Origin: Flavobacterium sp. 5
GTDB lineage: Bacteria; Bacteroidota; Bacteroidia; Flavobacteriales; Flavobacteriaceae
DNA: 64,000 nt
NCBI RefSeq assembly: GCF_002813295.1
Contig: NZ_PHUE01000001.1
Coordinates: 4,774,001 to 4,838,000 of the forward strand
Reading direction: 5' to 3'
The notes under the pieces are model-generated. The model saw nothing but the letters and a program-made list of their open reading frames with translations. It did not search any database and was not told where the DNA came from. Shown one piece after another: positions 43,725 through 53,365 of this stretch; the first letter of the stretch is position 1; every line of letters starts with the position of its first letter. The position numbers were made by a program, and so were the translations under genes.

Positions 43725-45959
43725 ATGAAAAGTACGACAGAAATATTATATTTTAAAACAGGGAATTGGAATAATGCAATTGATGTTTATGATTTTGTAT
43801 TGCAGAATATATCTCCTTATGAAGGTGATCAAAGTTTTTTAGCAGGTCCATCAGAGAAAACAAATAAACTATGGAATGTTTGCAAAGAAAATTTACTTGA
43901 AGAAAGAAAGAAAAATGGTTGCTTAGCAATAGATACGACTACCATATCAAATCTTACCTCATTTGGACCAGGCTATATTGATAGAGAAAATGAAGTTATT
44001 GTAGGTTTACAAACCGATATGCTCTTAAAAAGAGCGATGAAGCCATTCGGAGGTATCAAATTGGTAGAATCTGCTGTAGCAGAAAGAGGATTGAAAGTTT
44101 CGGATGAAGTAGTAAAAATATTTAATTACGCTAAAGATCACAATCAAGCCGTTTTTAGTGCTTATGATAGTGAGATTAGAGCCTATCGCTCTAAACATCT
44201 GCTAACTGGTTTACCAGACAATTATGCAAGAGGAAGAATCATAGGTGACTTTAGAAGAGTTGCACTTTATGGAATAGACAAACTTATAGAAGCAAAAAAA
44301 GAAGATTTTGCTTCTATTTCTGGTGAAATGACTGATCACAAAGTACGTCTTAGAGAAGAAATTTCAGAACAGATCAAAGCTTTACAGGATATGAAAATCA
44401 TGGCCAATTCTTATGGCATTGATATTTCTGTTCCTGCAACCAATGCAAAAGAAGCTGTTCAGTTTACTTATTTAGCTTATTTAAGTGCCGTAAAAGAACA
44501 AGATGGAGCTGCAATGTCTCTAGGGAATGTTTCGTCATTTTTGGATATTTATATTGAAAATGATTTAAAATCAGGTTTAATAAACGAATCAGAAGCACAA
44601 GAATTTATTGATCAATTTGTTATGAAACTTCGTTTGGTACGTCATTTACGCCCAGGTGCTTATGATGAAATTTTTGGAGGAGACCCAACTTGGGTGACCG
44701 AAGCTATTGGAGGACAGCTTAACGACGGAAGAACTAAAGTGACTAAAACTTCATTTAGATTTTTACAGACATTATACAATTTAGGAGCTTCTCCGGAACC
44801 AAACTTGACTATTCTATGGTCACAAAGTTTGCCTCAAGGATTTAAAGATTTCTGTGCAAAAGTTTCTATTGATACTTCTTCGCTTCAGTATGAAAATGAT
44901 GATTTAATGCGTATAAACAGAGGATCTGATGATTACGGAATCGCTTGCTGTGTTTCTTATCAAAAAATTGGTAAAACTATTCAGCACTTTGGAGCTCGTG
45001 CTAATTTGCCTAAAGCTTTATTGATGGCTTTAAATGGCGGTCGTGAAGAAGACAAAGGATCTGTTGTTATTAAAAACATTCCTCAGATGGCTGATGGTAC
45101 TTTGGATTATGATTCAGTAATGAATATCTTCAAAACTACTTTAGCTGAAGTTGCAAGAGTGTATGCAAAATCAATGTATATTATTCATTACATGCATGAC
45201 AAATACTATTATGAAAGAGCTCAAATGTCTCTGATTGATAGTGATCCAAATATTGATATTGCTTATGGTGCAGCAGGGATTTCAATTATTGCCGATTCAT
45301 TATCAGCAATAAAATACGCAAAAGTTACACCAGTTAGAAATGACATTGGATTAACCGTAGATTTCAATATAGAAGGAGAATTTCCAAAATTCGGAAATGA
45401 CGATGACAGAGTAGATAGTATCGCTCAGGAAATCACTACTATATTTATTGATGAGTTAAGAAAACACAAAGCATATAAAAATGCTACTCCTACTCTATCT
45501 TTATTAACCATTACTTCAAATGTAATGTACGGTTCTAACACAGGTTCAACACCTGATGGACGCAAAGGTGGTGAAGCTTTTGCACCTGGAGCAAATCCTA
45601 TGCACGGCAGAGATACACATGGAGCTATTGCTTCTTTAAATTCTGTTAGTAAATTGAAATATGAAGATGCTCAGGATGGTATATCCTATACTTTTACGAT
45701 GGTACCAAAATCGTTAGGATCTGATAAGGAAGAGCAAGTTTCAAATTTAATAACTATTTTGGATAGTTACTTTGGAAGAAATGCACACCACTTAAATGTG
45801 AATGTTTTGGATAAAGAAACACTATTAGATGCTTATAATCATCCTGAAAATTATCCTCAGTTAACGATAAGAGTTTCAGGATATGCTGTAAATTTTGTTC
45901 GATTGTCTAAAGCACATCAGCTTGAAGTTATCAACAGAACTTTCCATGAAAATTTGTAA
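43725..45959 (+). CDS. pflB: Pyruvate formate-lyase
   Basis: The 744-residue glycyl-radical enzyme converts pyruvate and CoA to acetyl-CoA and formate under anoxic conditions. Adjacent active-site cysteines Cys408-Cys409 lie in YGIACCVS. The radical Gly719 is in RVSGYAVNF, 25 residues from the C-terminus. Other family blocks are [36 protein letters not shown] and [28 protein letters not shown]. The length matches E. coli PflB (760). A terminator hairpin lies between it and the activase gene, so relative levels may be tuned by partial read-through. Confidence 0.97.
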   Translation: MKSTTEILYFKTGNWNNAIDVYDFVLQNISPYEGDQSFLAGPSEKTNKLWNVCKENLLEERKKNGCLAIDTTTISNLTSFGPGYIDRENEVIVGLQTDMLLKRAMKPFGGIKLVESAVAERGLKVSDEVVKIFNYAKDHNQAVFSAYDSEIRAYRSKHLLTGLPDNYARGRIIGDFRRVALYGIDKLIEAKKEDFASISGEMTDHKVRLREEISEQIKALQDMKIMANSYGIDISVPATNAKEAVQFTYLAYLSAVKEQDGAAMSLGNVSSFLDIYIENDLKSGLINESEAQEFIDQFVMKLRLVRHLRPGAYDEIFGGDPTWVTEAIGGQLNDGRTKVTKTSFRFLQTLYNLGASPEPNLTILWSQSLPQGFKDFCAKVSIDTSSLQYENDDLMRINRGSDDYGIACCVSYQKIGKTIQHFGARANLPKALLMALNGGREEDKGSVVIKNIPQMADGTLDYDSVMNIFKTTLAEVARVYAKSMYIIHYMHDKYYYERAQMSLIDSDPNIDIAYGAAGISIIADSLSAIKYAKVTPVRNDIGLTVDFNIEGEFPKFGNDDDRVDSIAQEITTIFIDELRKHKAYKNATPTLSLLTITSNVMYGSNTGSTPDGRKGGEAFAPGANPMHGRDTHGAIASLNSVSKLKYEDAQDGISYTFTMVPKSLGSDKEEQVSNLITILDSYFGRNAHHLNVNVLDKETLLDAYNHPENYPQLTIRVSGYAVNFVRLSKAHQLEVINRTFHENL

Positions 45960-45996
45960 ACTAACACAACTAATAAATTTTGAATTAAACCACATT

Positions 45997-46043
45997 AACC
46001 TGTCTAGAAAAAACAAATCAAGTTTAATTTAGACAGGTTTTTT
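45997..46043 (+). terminator. Intrinsic terminator between pflB and pflA
   Basis: AACCTGTCTA (45997-46006) and TAGACAGGTT (46030-46039) form a perfect 10-bp stem with a 23-nt loop and a T-run. Confidence 0.83.
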
Positions 46044-46059
46044 TAAATCTTTTTATTGA

Positions 46060-46842
46060 ATGTATTTTCCACAGCAACACTATACAGATGATTCGATAGA
46101 CTCTCACAACACTGATTTATTACGAATCCATTCTATTGAAACATTAGGAACTCATGATGGTCCGGGAATCAGAATGGTAATCTTTGCTCAGGGATGCCAA
46201 TTTCGATGTTTGTACTGTCAAAATCCCGATACTTTAGATATTCATGGCGGAACATTTATACCTATTGAAGAACTTTTAGAAAAGGCATTACATCAAAAAT
46301 CTTATTTTGGTAAAAATGGAGGTATTACTGTTTCTGGTGGTGAACCTTTATTGCAACGAGAAAAGTTAATTCATTTTTTTGATCGTTTACACGAAAATGG
46401 CATTCATACTTGTTTGGATTCAAATGGAAGAGTATTAGATTCTAAAACTGAACAATTACTAGAAAGAACCGATTTATTGTTATTGGATGTCAAACACATC
46501 AATAAAGAGTGGCATAAAAAGCTTACTGGTGTTAAAAACAAAACAACGCTTCGATTAGCTGAATATAGAGAAAGTACTGGCAAACCAATGTGGTTGCGAT
46601 ATGTGCTAGTACCTGGCTGGAGTGATCAAGAAGAATATCTTCATGAGTGGGGGAAATATTTCACTTTCTATAAAACAATAGAGAGAGTTGAAATTATTCC
46701 TTTCCATCAAATGGGGAAACACAAATGGGAAATGTTAGGCTTAGAATATCAATTGGCTGATACCATTCCGCACACAGCTGAAGAAGTAAATAAAGCTGCT
46801 GAGATATTCAAGTTATACTTCAAAAATGTAAAAATCAAATAA
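46060..46842 (+). CDS. pflA: Pyruvate formate-lyase activating enzyme (radical SAM)
   Basis: The 260-residue radical-SAM protein carries the cluster motif C46-x3-C50-x2-C53 (GCQFRCLYCQNPDT), with THDGPGIRMVIF before it and GGITVSGGEPLLQ after it, all standard for PflA. It generates the glycyl radical on PflB using S-adenosylmethionine. VEIIPFHQMGKHKW near the end is the usual C-terminal block. The ATG lies 16 bp after the terminator hairpin that follows pflB. It is followed after 38 bp by the transporter gene. Confidence 0.95.
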   Translation: MYFPQQHYTDDSIDSHNTDLLRIHSIETLGTHDGPGIRMVIFAQGCQFRCLYCQNPDTLDIHGGTFIPIEELLEKALHQKSYFGKNGGITVSGGEPLLQREKLIHFFDRLHENGIHTCLDSNGRVLDSKTEQLLERTDLLLLDVKHINKEWHKKLTGVKNKTTLRLAEYRESTGKPMWLRYVLVPGWSDQEEYLHEWGKYFTFYKTIERVEIIPFHQMGKHKWEMLGLEYQLADTIPHTAEEVNKAAEIFKLYFKNVKIK

Positions 46843-46880
46843 AATACATTTTAAAATATTTTATTACAATAATTATAATT

Positions 46881-48083
46881 ATGTCAAAAAACAAGTATTT
46901 GATAGTAGTGGCCGGAATGGTCATGCAGCTATCAATAGGATCTATTTATGCTTATAGCAAATGGATTGAACCTTTATCCAAAGAATTAAACTGGGATGCT
47001 CATGATACCAAAACTGGATTTAGTTTAGCCATTTGCTTCCTAGGACTAACAGCTGCTTTTATGGGGAAATTTGCTCAAAAAATTGGACCTACAAAAGGAG
47101 GACTTATTGCAGCTGCATTTTTAACAATAGGATTATTAGGCAGCGCTTTGTCTGTCAAATTAAATTCAATGTATTTATTCTATTTAACTTTTGGGGTAAT
47201 ACAAGGTATTGGCTTAGGATTTGGATATATTGTCCCCGTCTATACCGTTGTGAAGTGGTTTCCTGATCGTCCAGGACTAGCGTCTGGCATCATTATCATG
47301 TCATTTGCCTTAGGCTCTTTATTAACATCATTTTTAATTGGCCCATTATATACATCTATAGGACTAACTGGTGCATTTACTGCTTTAGGAATTGTTTATG
47401 GATTTTGTATGCTATTAAGTTCATTATATTTGGCTAATCCAATTAGTACTTCTGAAGTTCACCATACACATATAGATTTGACTCCAAAAGAAATTATAAC
47501 TGACAAACGTTTTATCGCGTTATGGATATTATTATTTTTAAATGTATGCGGAGGTATCGCCATAATCTCAAAAGCAGCAGTTCTTGGAGAAGAAGTTGTT
47601 GGAATGAATTCTGTTCAAGCCACCATGTTCGTAGCAATCATTGGTTTATTTAACGGAATTGGACGTTTGTTTTGGTCCAGTATTTCAGATAAAATTGGCT
47701 GTTGGACTACTTTTATGATTTTTATAGGAATCAACGCAGCTTGTTTTGCACTAATCCCTACATTTTCAACAAATCAAATTTCATTTCAAGTTTTAACTTT
47801 TATTATAATTGCTGGTTATGGCGCAGGATTTGCTACAATGCCTTCGTTTGTAAAAGAAATTTTTGGAATCGAAAAATATGGTCCTGTACTTGGCTACACT
47901 TTGACAGCATGGTCAGCCGCTGCATTTGTTGGCCCACTATTATTAGGTCTAACCACTGATATTACTATTTTCTATTTATTTGCCATATTATTACTCATTG
48001 CCTTGTTTGTTGGTTTATGGCTCAAAACATTGTTGCTAAAACCAGTTATGGATAATAAAAAAAAGGCTCAAACTAAAGTTTGA
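46881..48083 (+). CDS. MFS transporter of the oxalate/formate antiporter (OFA) type
   Basis: The 400-residue protein has twelve predicted membrane segments. Family blocks include GMVMQLSIGSIYAYSKWIEPL at the N-terminus (residues 12-32), GLGFGYIVPVYTVVKWFPDRPGLASG in the fourth-fifth helix region, and ALGSLLTSFLIGPL. These are typical of the OFA family, which moves formate, oxalate or lactate. Its place behind pflB and pflA makes export of formate or a related acid the obvious role, but this is inferred. The last codons and the stop codon lie inside the stem of the terminator. Confidence 0.9.
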   Translation: MSKNKYLIVVAGMVMQLSIGSIYAYSKWIEPLSKELNWDAHDTKTGFSLAICFLGLTAAFMGKFAQKIGPTKGGLIAAAFLTIGLLGSALSVKLNSMYLFYLTFGVIQGIGLGFGYIVPVYTVVKWFPDRPGLASGIIIMSFALGSLLTSFLIGPLYTSIGLTGAFTALGIVYGFCMLLSSLYLANPISTSEVHHTHIDLTPKEIITDKRFIALWILLFLNVCGGIAIISKAAVLGEEVVGMNSVQATMFVAIIGLFNGIGRLFWSSISDKIGCWTTFMIFIGINAACFALIPTFSTNQISFQVLTFIIIAGYGAGFATMPSFVKEIFGIEKYGPVLGYTLTAWSAAAFVGPLLLGLTTDITIFYLFAILLLIALFVGLWLKTLLLKPVMDNKKKAQTKV

Positions 48084-48090
48084 GCCTTTT
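48061..48090 (+). terminator. Intrinsic terminator overlapping the stop codon of the OFA transporter
   Basis: AAAAGGCTCAAAC (48061-48073) pairs perfectly with GTTTGAGCCTTTT (48078-48090) around TAAA. The TGA stop (48081-48083) lies in the right arm. It is A/T-flanked on both sides and can serve the convergent amylase gene as well. Confidence 0.88.
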
Positions 48091-48110
48091 AAATTTAAAA
48101 ACTATATCGA

Positions 48111-51100
48111 TTATTTTTTAATAATCTTTTTCAAACATTCTTGACCATTTTCAAAATGAATCTTAACAAAATAAATCCCCGAAGGCAAACTATCTACGTC
48201 AATAGTATTATTATTTACTTTACCAGATTGAACTGCGACTCCATTGATTGATAGAATTTGATAATCCAAAACTGTTAGATCAGAACTAATTTGCAATAAG
48301 CTACTAACTGGATTTGGATATAAAGCCACTGAAGTGCCAGTAGTAACTTCTTCTTTTACTCCAAGTTTTGCAGTACTTGCTCCCCAAGAATATGAATATC
48401 CATTGGTTTTATTCAATAAATCAGCAGTTTGATTTGCAGTTCCAGTCGAACCATTATTAAAAATTAAATTAACAGATGTTGGTCCAGTTATGGTATATTT
48501 ATAAAAACCATTAGTATCTGCAACCATAGCTACACCTGGCCAAGTAGTACTAGCAACACTTCCTGTTGGGACAGCATTCCAATAATGTACTTTTGGCGTA
48601 CCTGTCCATGTAGTCGGCGGTTTAAAATAAACAGTCAAGGTTGGAACTGTAACAAAAGTATACACCTCAGTTTTTATTGAAGATAAAGTACCCGCTGTAT
48701 TTTTAACCAATGTTTTTACTGTTGTGTTAGCAGTAATAGAAAGTGTTTTTGTACCAACCGCTGATGTAGAAGCTGTAGTTGGAGTTGTTCCATCTAATGT
48801 ATAATAAATCGTTGATGTATTTACATTAGCAGTCAAAACTACACTAACTGTTGCTCCTGTAGTAAACGTTCCTCCAGCTGATAATATTGTCAAATCAGGA
48901 GCAACTACAGGACATCTGTTTGTTGGTTCTGCAGCTAACCAAGCCGAATCATAATATTTAATTCCTGCTGTAGCCGTTAAATCAACTGTTTTTAAAGTAC
49001 CATCATTAAAAATAATATTAGATGCACTAACAGTTGATGGGAAGGTAAATGCATACCAATCTCCACAATCCTGTGTCATAGCAACTCCTGGCCACGTTAC
49101 TACTGGAGCAGTTCCTGTAGTTCCCCAATAATATACTTTTACTGTAGAAGCCCATGTTGACGGTTTTTTGAAATAAACTGTAAATGTTGTTGGAGTAACA
49201 AAATTATAAACCTCAGTTTTTACTACAGATGAAGTACCTGCGGTATTTTTTACAAATGCTTTTACCGTTGTATTAGCTGTAATAGATAGTGCTTTTGCTC
49301 CAACCGCTGATGTTGATGCCGTTGTTGGAGTTGTACCATCTAATGTGTAATAAATCGTTGACGTATTTACATTGGCTGTTAAAGCTACACTAACAGTTGT
49401 TCCTGTTGTAAAAGTTCCTCCAGCTTGAAGTATTGTTAAATCAGGAGCAACGACAGGACATCTATTAGTTGGTTCAGCACTTAACCAAGCCGAATCATAA
49501 TATTTAATTCCTGCCGAAGCTGTTAAATCAACTGTTTTTAAAGTACCGTCAGTAAAAACTAGATTAGAAGTACTAACTGTAGATGGGAATGTATAGGAAT
49601 ACCAATCCCCACAATCTTGTGTCATGGCAACTCCAGGCCAAGTTAATGTTGGTGCAGTTCCTGTAGTTCCCCAATAATAAACTTTCATTGTAGAAGCCCA
49701 TGTTGTTGGTTTCTTAAAATAAACAGTAAATGTTGTTGGAGTAACAAGATTATAGACTTCCGTTTTTATTGCTGATGAAGTACCAGCTGTATTTTTTACA
49801 AAAGCTTTTACTGTTGTATTTGCAGTAATAGAAATTACTTTTGTTCCAACAGCTGATGCTGATGCCGTTGTTGGTGTTGTCCCGTCTAGCGTATAATAGA
49901 TTGTTGATGTATTTACATTGGCAGTCAATGTTGTACTAACTGTTGTTCCAGCTGTAAACGTTCCTCCAATTTGCGAAAATGTAAAATCAGGAGTAACAAC
50001 AGGACATCTATTGGTTGGTTCTGCACTTAACCAAGTAGTATCATAATATTTAATTCCTGCTGTAGCTGTTAAATCAACTGTTTTTAACGTTCCGTCAGTG
50101 AAAACTAAATTAGAAGCACTAACCGTTGATGGGAAGGTATAAGCATACCAATCACCACAGTCTTGTGTCATAGCAACACCAGGCCAAGTTAATACTGGAG
50201 CAGTTCCTGTAGTTCCCCAGTAATATACTTTCATTGTAGAAGCCCATGTTGATGGCTTTTTGAAATAAACTGTAAAGGTTGGAATAGCAGCAAAATTATA
50301 GATTTCACTATATATAGTAGAACTAACATTGGCAGTATTTTTAACTAAAGCTTTCAAAGTTGTATTTGAAGAAATAGAAAGTATTTTTGTTCCAACGGCA
50401 GAAGGCGAAGTTGAATTTGGTGCTGTTCCGTCTAAAGTATAATAAATAATTGAGGAAGGATTATTAGCAGTCAATACTGCACTAACAGTTGTACCTATAC
50501 CAAATGTCCCACCAGCTGGTGCTATTGTCAGACTAGGTACATCAACGACTACTCCTTTATCCCAAATAGCAAAACCAGTTCCTGATAATTTTAAAGTCCA
50601 ACCAGTTCCAGATGGAGACCAACTATCAGAACCTAATTTCATTGCAACTTTATCATCAATAATAGCTGCGTATAAATTATTTGTAGCAGCTACTATATTT
50701 AATGTTGATGTACTACTTAGACCATTATCTTTTCTAATTTTAATCATTGCATCAATTTCATTTTTGATACCCCAATTAAAATAATGTGGCCACCAAACCA
50801 TTGGTGTTCCAGGATGAGTCAACAAATATGCATATCCTTTTAATACTTGATCTCCAGGGAAAACCCATAAGTCTTGTCCGTAAGGACTTGGTCCTGTATC
50901 ATGGTTATCCAACATCGTTACTGCATTTGAAGGCCATACTCCTATCAATCCAGATGCTTTTCCAGACCCATCTTTTAAATAACTCAAATTGTTATCTTTA
51001 AAAGCATTTTGTAGAGCACTTTTAGTAGCAAAATCAAAAGCGGTTGAAGCGGCAGTTGTAGTACCTCCTTTAGTATAATCTAACCATTTTACAATTTTGC

Positions 51101-51836
51101 TTCTATCTCCTTCTAACAATTCACCTACCGAAAAATATGGATTAGTTGCATCATTATATTCCTTGATATATTTACCATCATATCCATGCACAAAATCATA
51201 GCGCCATCCATCAAAACCAATATCGTTTTTCAACCAATTCATCCATGTTTTGATACCTTCTCTAACCAATGCGTTGGAATGATCTAAATCTCTTGCTGCG
51301 GCAAATGAACCAGATTCTCCTGCAGATTTTAAACCAGCTGCTACTGGATCATAATCAGGGGCACCGGTCCCTTTTTGTCCACTAGCACTAATATTAGAAG
51401 TGTTGCAAATAGACCAAGTCTCAGTTGGTGTATTCCAAGAAGGAGTAGAGAAATCATACCACCCTAAGGTTCCTCCTCTATGATTAATTACTATATCTGC
51501 AATTACTTTGATATTTTTTGAATGCAAATCGGTAATTAAAGACACTAATTGTGCTTGAGTTCCTTGTGCATTATTCAAGTCATACCATACTGTAGGGATA
51601 TAGCCCATTCCTCCTGTAGATTTACTTGGAGGCGGAAGCCAAATAGCGTCAAAACCAGCCGTTTGTAAAGCTGAAGAGTTGCTTTTGATTACTTCGTACC
51701 ATTTTGTTGCAGATACATCAGTAGTCCAGTGAAACCCTTGGATCATTACTTCTTTTCCAGTAGCTTTTGTTTGTGAAAAAACAAATGAATGTAAAAGAAA
51801 AAACACGAACAATAAAAAATAGTTTTTTAATTTCAT
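48111..51836 (-). CDS. Secreted GH13 alpha-amylase with CHB_HEX and CBM26-type repeats and T9SS sorting domain
   Basis: The 1241-residue precursor has a signal peptide (1-22) and a GH13 catalytic domain (about 25-428). The conserved regions are ADIVINH (113-119), GWRYDFV with nucleophile Asp214, VGELLEG with acid/base Glu239, and MLDNHD with Asp313. Then follow four units of exactly 182 residues (546 bp), each pairing a beta-hexosaminidase C-terminal-like domain (IYYTLDGTTPTTAS...) with a starch-binding CBM26-like domain (FTVYFKKPSTWAST, KVYYWGTTGTAP, WPGVAM). The last unit is the most diverged. The final 80 residues are a type A sorting domain (ALYPNPVSSLLQIS ... GIYFVKIHFENGQECLKKIIKK at residues 1220-1241). 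It is probably cell-surface attached or released by T9SS and degrades starch. Confidence 0.93.
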   Translation of the reverse strand: MKLKNYFLLFVFFLLHSFVFSQTKATGKEVMIQGFHWTTDVSATKWYEVIKSNSSALQTAGFDAIWLPPPSKSTGGMGYIPTVWYDLNNAQGTQAQLVSLITDLHSKNIKVIADIVINHRGGTLGWYDFSTPSWNTPTETWSICNTSNISASGQKGTGAPDYDPVAAGLKSAGESGSFAAARDLDHSNALVREGIKTWMNWLKNDIGFDGWRYDFVHGYDGKYIKEYNDATNPYFSVGELLEGDRSKIVKWLDYTKGGTTTAASTAFDFATKSALQNAFKDNNLSYLKDGSGKASGLIGVWPSNAVTMLDNHDTGPSPYGQDLWVFPGDQVLKGYAYLLTHPGTPMVWWPHYFNWGIKNEIDAMIKIRKDNGLSSTSTLNIVAATNNLYAAIIDDKVAMKLGSDSWSPSGTGWTLKLSGTGFAIWDKGVVVDVPSLTIAPAGGTFGIGTTVSAVLTANNPSSIIYYTLDGTAPNSTSPSAVGTKILSISSNTTLKALVKNTANVSSTIYSEIYNFAAIPTFTVYFKKPSTWASTMKVYYWGTTGTAPVLTWPGVAMTQDCGDWYAYTFPSTVSASNLVFTDGTLKTVDLTATAGIKYYDTTWLSAEPTNRCPVVTPDFTFSQIGGTFTAGTTVSTTLTANVNTSTIYYTLDGTTPTTASASAVGTKVISITANTTVKAFVKNTAGTSSAIKTEVYNLVTPTTFTVYFKKPTTWASTMKVYYWGTTGTAPTLTWPGVAMTQDCGDWYSYTFPSTVSTSNLVFTDGTLKTVDLTASAGIKYYDSAWLSAEPTNRCPVVAPDLTILQAGGTFTTGTTVSVALTANVNTSTIYYTLDGTTPTTASTSAVGAKALSITANTTVKAFVKNTAGTSSVVKTEVYNFVTPTTFTVYFKKPSTWASTVKVYYWGTTGTAPVVTWPGVAMTQDCGDWYAFTFPSTVSASNIIFNDGTLKTVDLTATAGIKYYDSAWLAAEPTNRCPVVAPDLTILSAGGTFTTGATVSVVLTANVNTSTIYYTLDGTTPTTASTSAVGTKTLSITANTTVKTLVKNTAGTLSSIKTEVYTFVTVPTLTVYFKPPTTWTGTPKVHYWNAVPTGSVASTTWPGVAMVADTNGFYKYTITGPTSVNLIFNNGSTGTANQTADLLNKTNGYSYSWGASTAKLGVKEEVTTGTSVALYPNPVSSLLQISSDLTVLDYQILSINGVAVQSGKVNNNTIDVDSLPSGIYFVKIHFENGQECLKKIIKK
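48630..50280 (-). repeat. 546-bp tandem modules in the amylase gene
   Basis: The codons for the VYFK start of each starch-binding module lie at intervals of exactly 546 bp (near 50276, 49730, 49184 and 48638). The first three copies are nearly identical in DNA; the fourth keeps the spacing but has diverged. Confidence 0.85.
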
Positions 51837-52051
51837 AGGTTATTTTTTAATTTAAATTTGGTTAATATTATGTGAAATTAATAATAAATCACCTTGTTTT
51901 TTATATATTTTATTTTACTTTCTTAAATTATAAAGAATAACTAACACTCTAACGTTGTAGTAATCATTCTTGTTAATAAAAAGTTAAGCGCTAAAACAAC
52001 CAAATGAATTTCAGCCACTTAAAAAGTGGTGATTAACAAGAAATATAAAAT

Positions 52052-52091
52052 AAAAAAAGACTCAAAAACTAAGATAAGTTTTGAGCCTTTT
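52052..52091 (-). terminator. Intrinsic terminator of the quinone reductase gene
   Basis: On the minus strand GGCTCAAAACTT pairs imperfectly with AGTTTTTGAGTC and is followed by a run of seven T. The rest of the 51837-52132 gap is AT-rich upstream DNA of the amylase with no other recognisable feature. Confidence 0.7.
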
Positions 52092-52132
52092 GATTTTATA
52101 TTTTTGAATTTTAAAAAATATTGTCTAAAAAA

Positions 52133-52711
52133 TTATTTAAGTAGAGTTCCTAATTGAAAAACTTTGTCTAACCATTTTTTTCGTTGTTTTTCATCAGAAG
52201 TTTTAATTATTCCAACATAGGTTACTCTTACAGGTTTCACCCCACAAAATTCTAATGTTGACTTTTTTAATTGGTTAATACTAGGTCGCGAAAAAAACAA
52301 CTTATAATACCAACTGGGCTGATCTAAAGTAGTAATAATATGAGCCGTTTTTCCTTTTAATAATTTATCCCACCAAACTGAATTTTCACGGTATTGAAAA
52401 GCCATTCCCGGCAAAAACAATCTATCAATAAATCCTTTAGTTATTGCAGGTAAACCACCCCACCAGACCGGATGAATCCATACTAAATGATCAGCTTTTT
52501 TAATTTTTTCCCACGCTTCAACCAAATCAGGTTCTAAATCAATTCTTTTTTGATAACCATATATCAAATTAGGATTAAACTTTAAATTAGCGATGGTAAT
52601 TGTTTCTACATTTGCTTTAGCTTCCAAAGCTCCTTTTTTATAAAATTCTGCTAAGGCAAAATTAAAACTAGAAGGATTGGGATGTCCATTTATTATTAAG
52701 ATATTTTTCAT
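52133..52711 (-). CDS. NAD(P)H dehydrogenase (quinone), flavodoxin-like fold
   Basis: The start is ATG at the complement of 52709-52711 (MKNILIINGHPNPSSFN), giving 192 residues; the longer in-frame ATG adds six residues that relatives lack. The flavodoxin-like fold is clear: NGHPNPSSFNFALAEFY binds FMN phosphate, DHLVWIHPVWWGGLPAITKGFIDRLFLPG (residues 79-107) is the isoalloxazine segment of KefF/NQO1-type reductases, and the final helices are normal. It reduces quinones by two electrons to limit oxidative damage. A Crp-like regulator gene lies 57 bp upstream in the same direction. Confidence 0.9.
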   Translation of the reverse strand: MKNILIINGHPNPSSFNFALAEFYKKGALEAKANVETITIANLKFNPNLIYGYQKRIDLEPDLVEAWEKIKKADHLVWIHPVWWGGLPAITKGFIDRLFLPGMAFQYRENSVWWDKLLKGKTAHIITTLDQPSWYYKLFFSRPSINQLKKSTLEFCGVKPVRVTYVGIIKTSDEKQRKKWLDKVFQLGTLLK

Positions 52712-52768
52712 AAGATTAATTTTTAACAAAAATATCCTATCCTCCCGTTTTAAAACAGGACAAATGTC

Positions 52769-53332
52769 TTAAAAAACAACAACTTGTCTAATGCGGCTCA
52801 AATGTCTTGTGGAAATTCCTAAATAAGAAGCTAAATAAATCAAAGGAATATGTTTAATATATTTCTCATGATTTATAAATAAGGTTTCATACCTTTCAAT
52901 AGCAGATTTTTTTTGCAAACAGGCAATACGATAATGTAAATTAACCACTTCATTTTCGGCAATCCTTCTACCGATATCTGCCCATCTAAAACTAGAATTA
53001 AAAAGCCTTTCAATAGCTAATTTATCGATGATTTCAAGTTCACAATCTGTTATTGCTTGAATATTTTCATCAGTTGGTTTCTGGGTAATAAAACTAGAAA
53101 ATGCAGTCATGAATTCATTTTCGAAAGTAAAACAATTGGTTATCTCTTCTTCTTTTGAATTCAAAAAAAAGGAACGTAAAATTCCAGATTTTACAAATGA
53201 AATTTCATTACAAACCTGATTTTCAAAAATCAAAAAGCTTCCTTTTTTTAATTTCCTAAAAGTAATCAAACTACTTAAAAGCTGACATTCTTCTGAAGTT
53301 AATTGAAATAAATACTGAAAAACTTTTATCAT
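52769..53332 (-). CDS. Crp/Fnr-family transcription regulator
   Basis: The 187-residue protein has an N-terminal cyclic-nucleotide-binding-like beta barrel (about 15-120: KKGSFLIFENQVCNEISFVKSGILRSFF at residues 29-56) and a C-terminal helix-turn-helix (IPLIYLASYLGISTRHLSRIR, 162-182). The cAMP-contact residues RxS of E. coli Crp are not present, so it probably senses something else or nothing. The layout, a short Crp-like protein directly upstream of a flavin reductase gene, suggests it controls that gene and itself, perhaps in response to redox-active compounds; this is inference. Confidence 0.88.
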   Translation of the reverse strand: MIKVFQYLFQLTSEECQLLSSLITFRKLKKGSFLIFENQVCNEISFVKSGILRSFFLNSKEEEITNCFTFENEFMTAFSSFITQKPTDENIQAITDCELEIIDKLAIERLFNSSFRWADIGRRIAENEVVNLHYRIACLQKKSAIERYETLFINHEKYIKHIPLIYLASYLGISTRHLSRIRQVVVF

Positions 53333-53365
53333 TTTTGATTATTTATACCTGGTTTTTTAGCAAAA

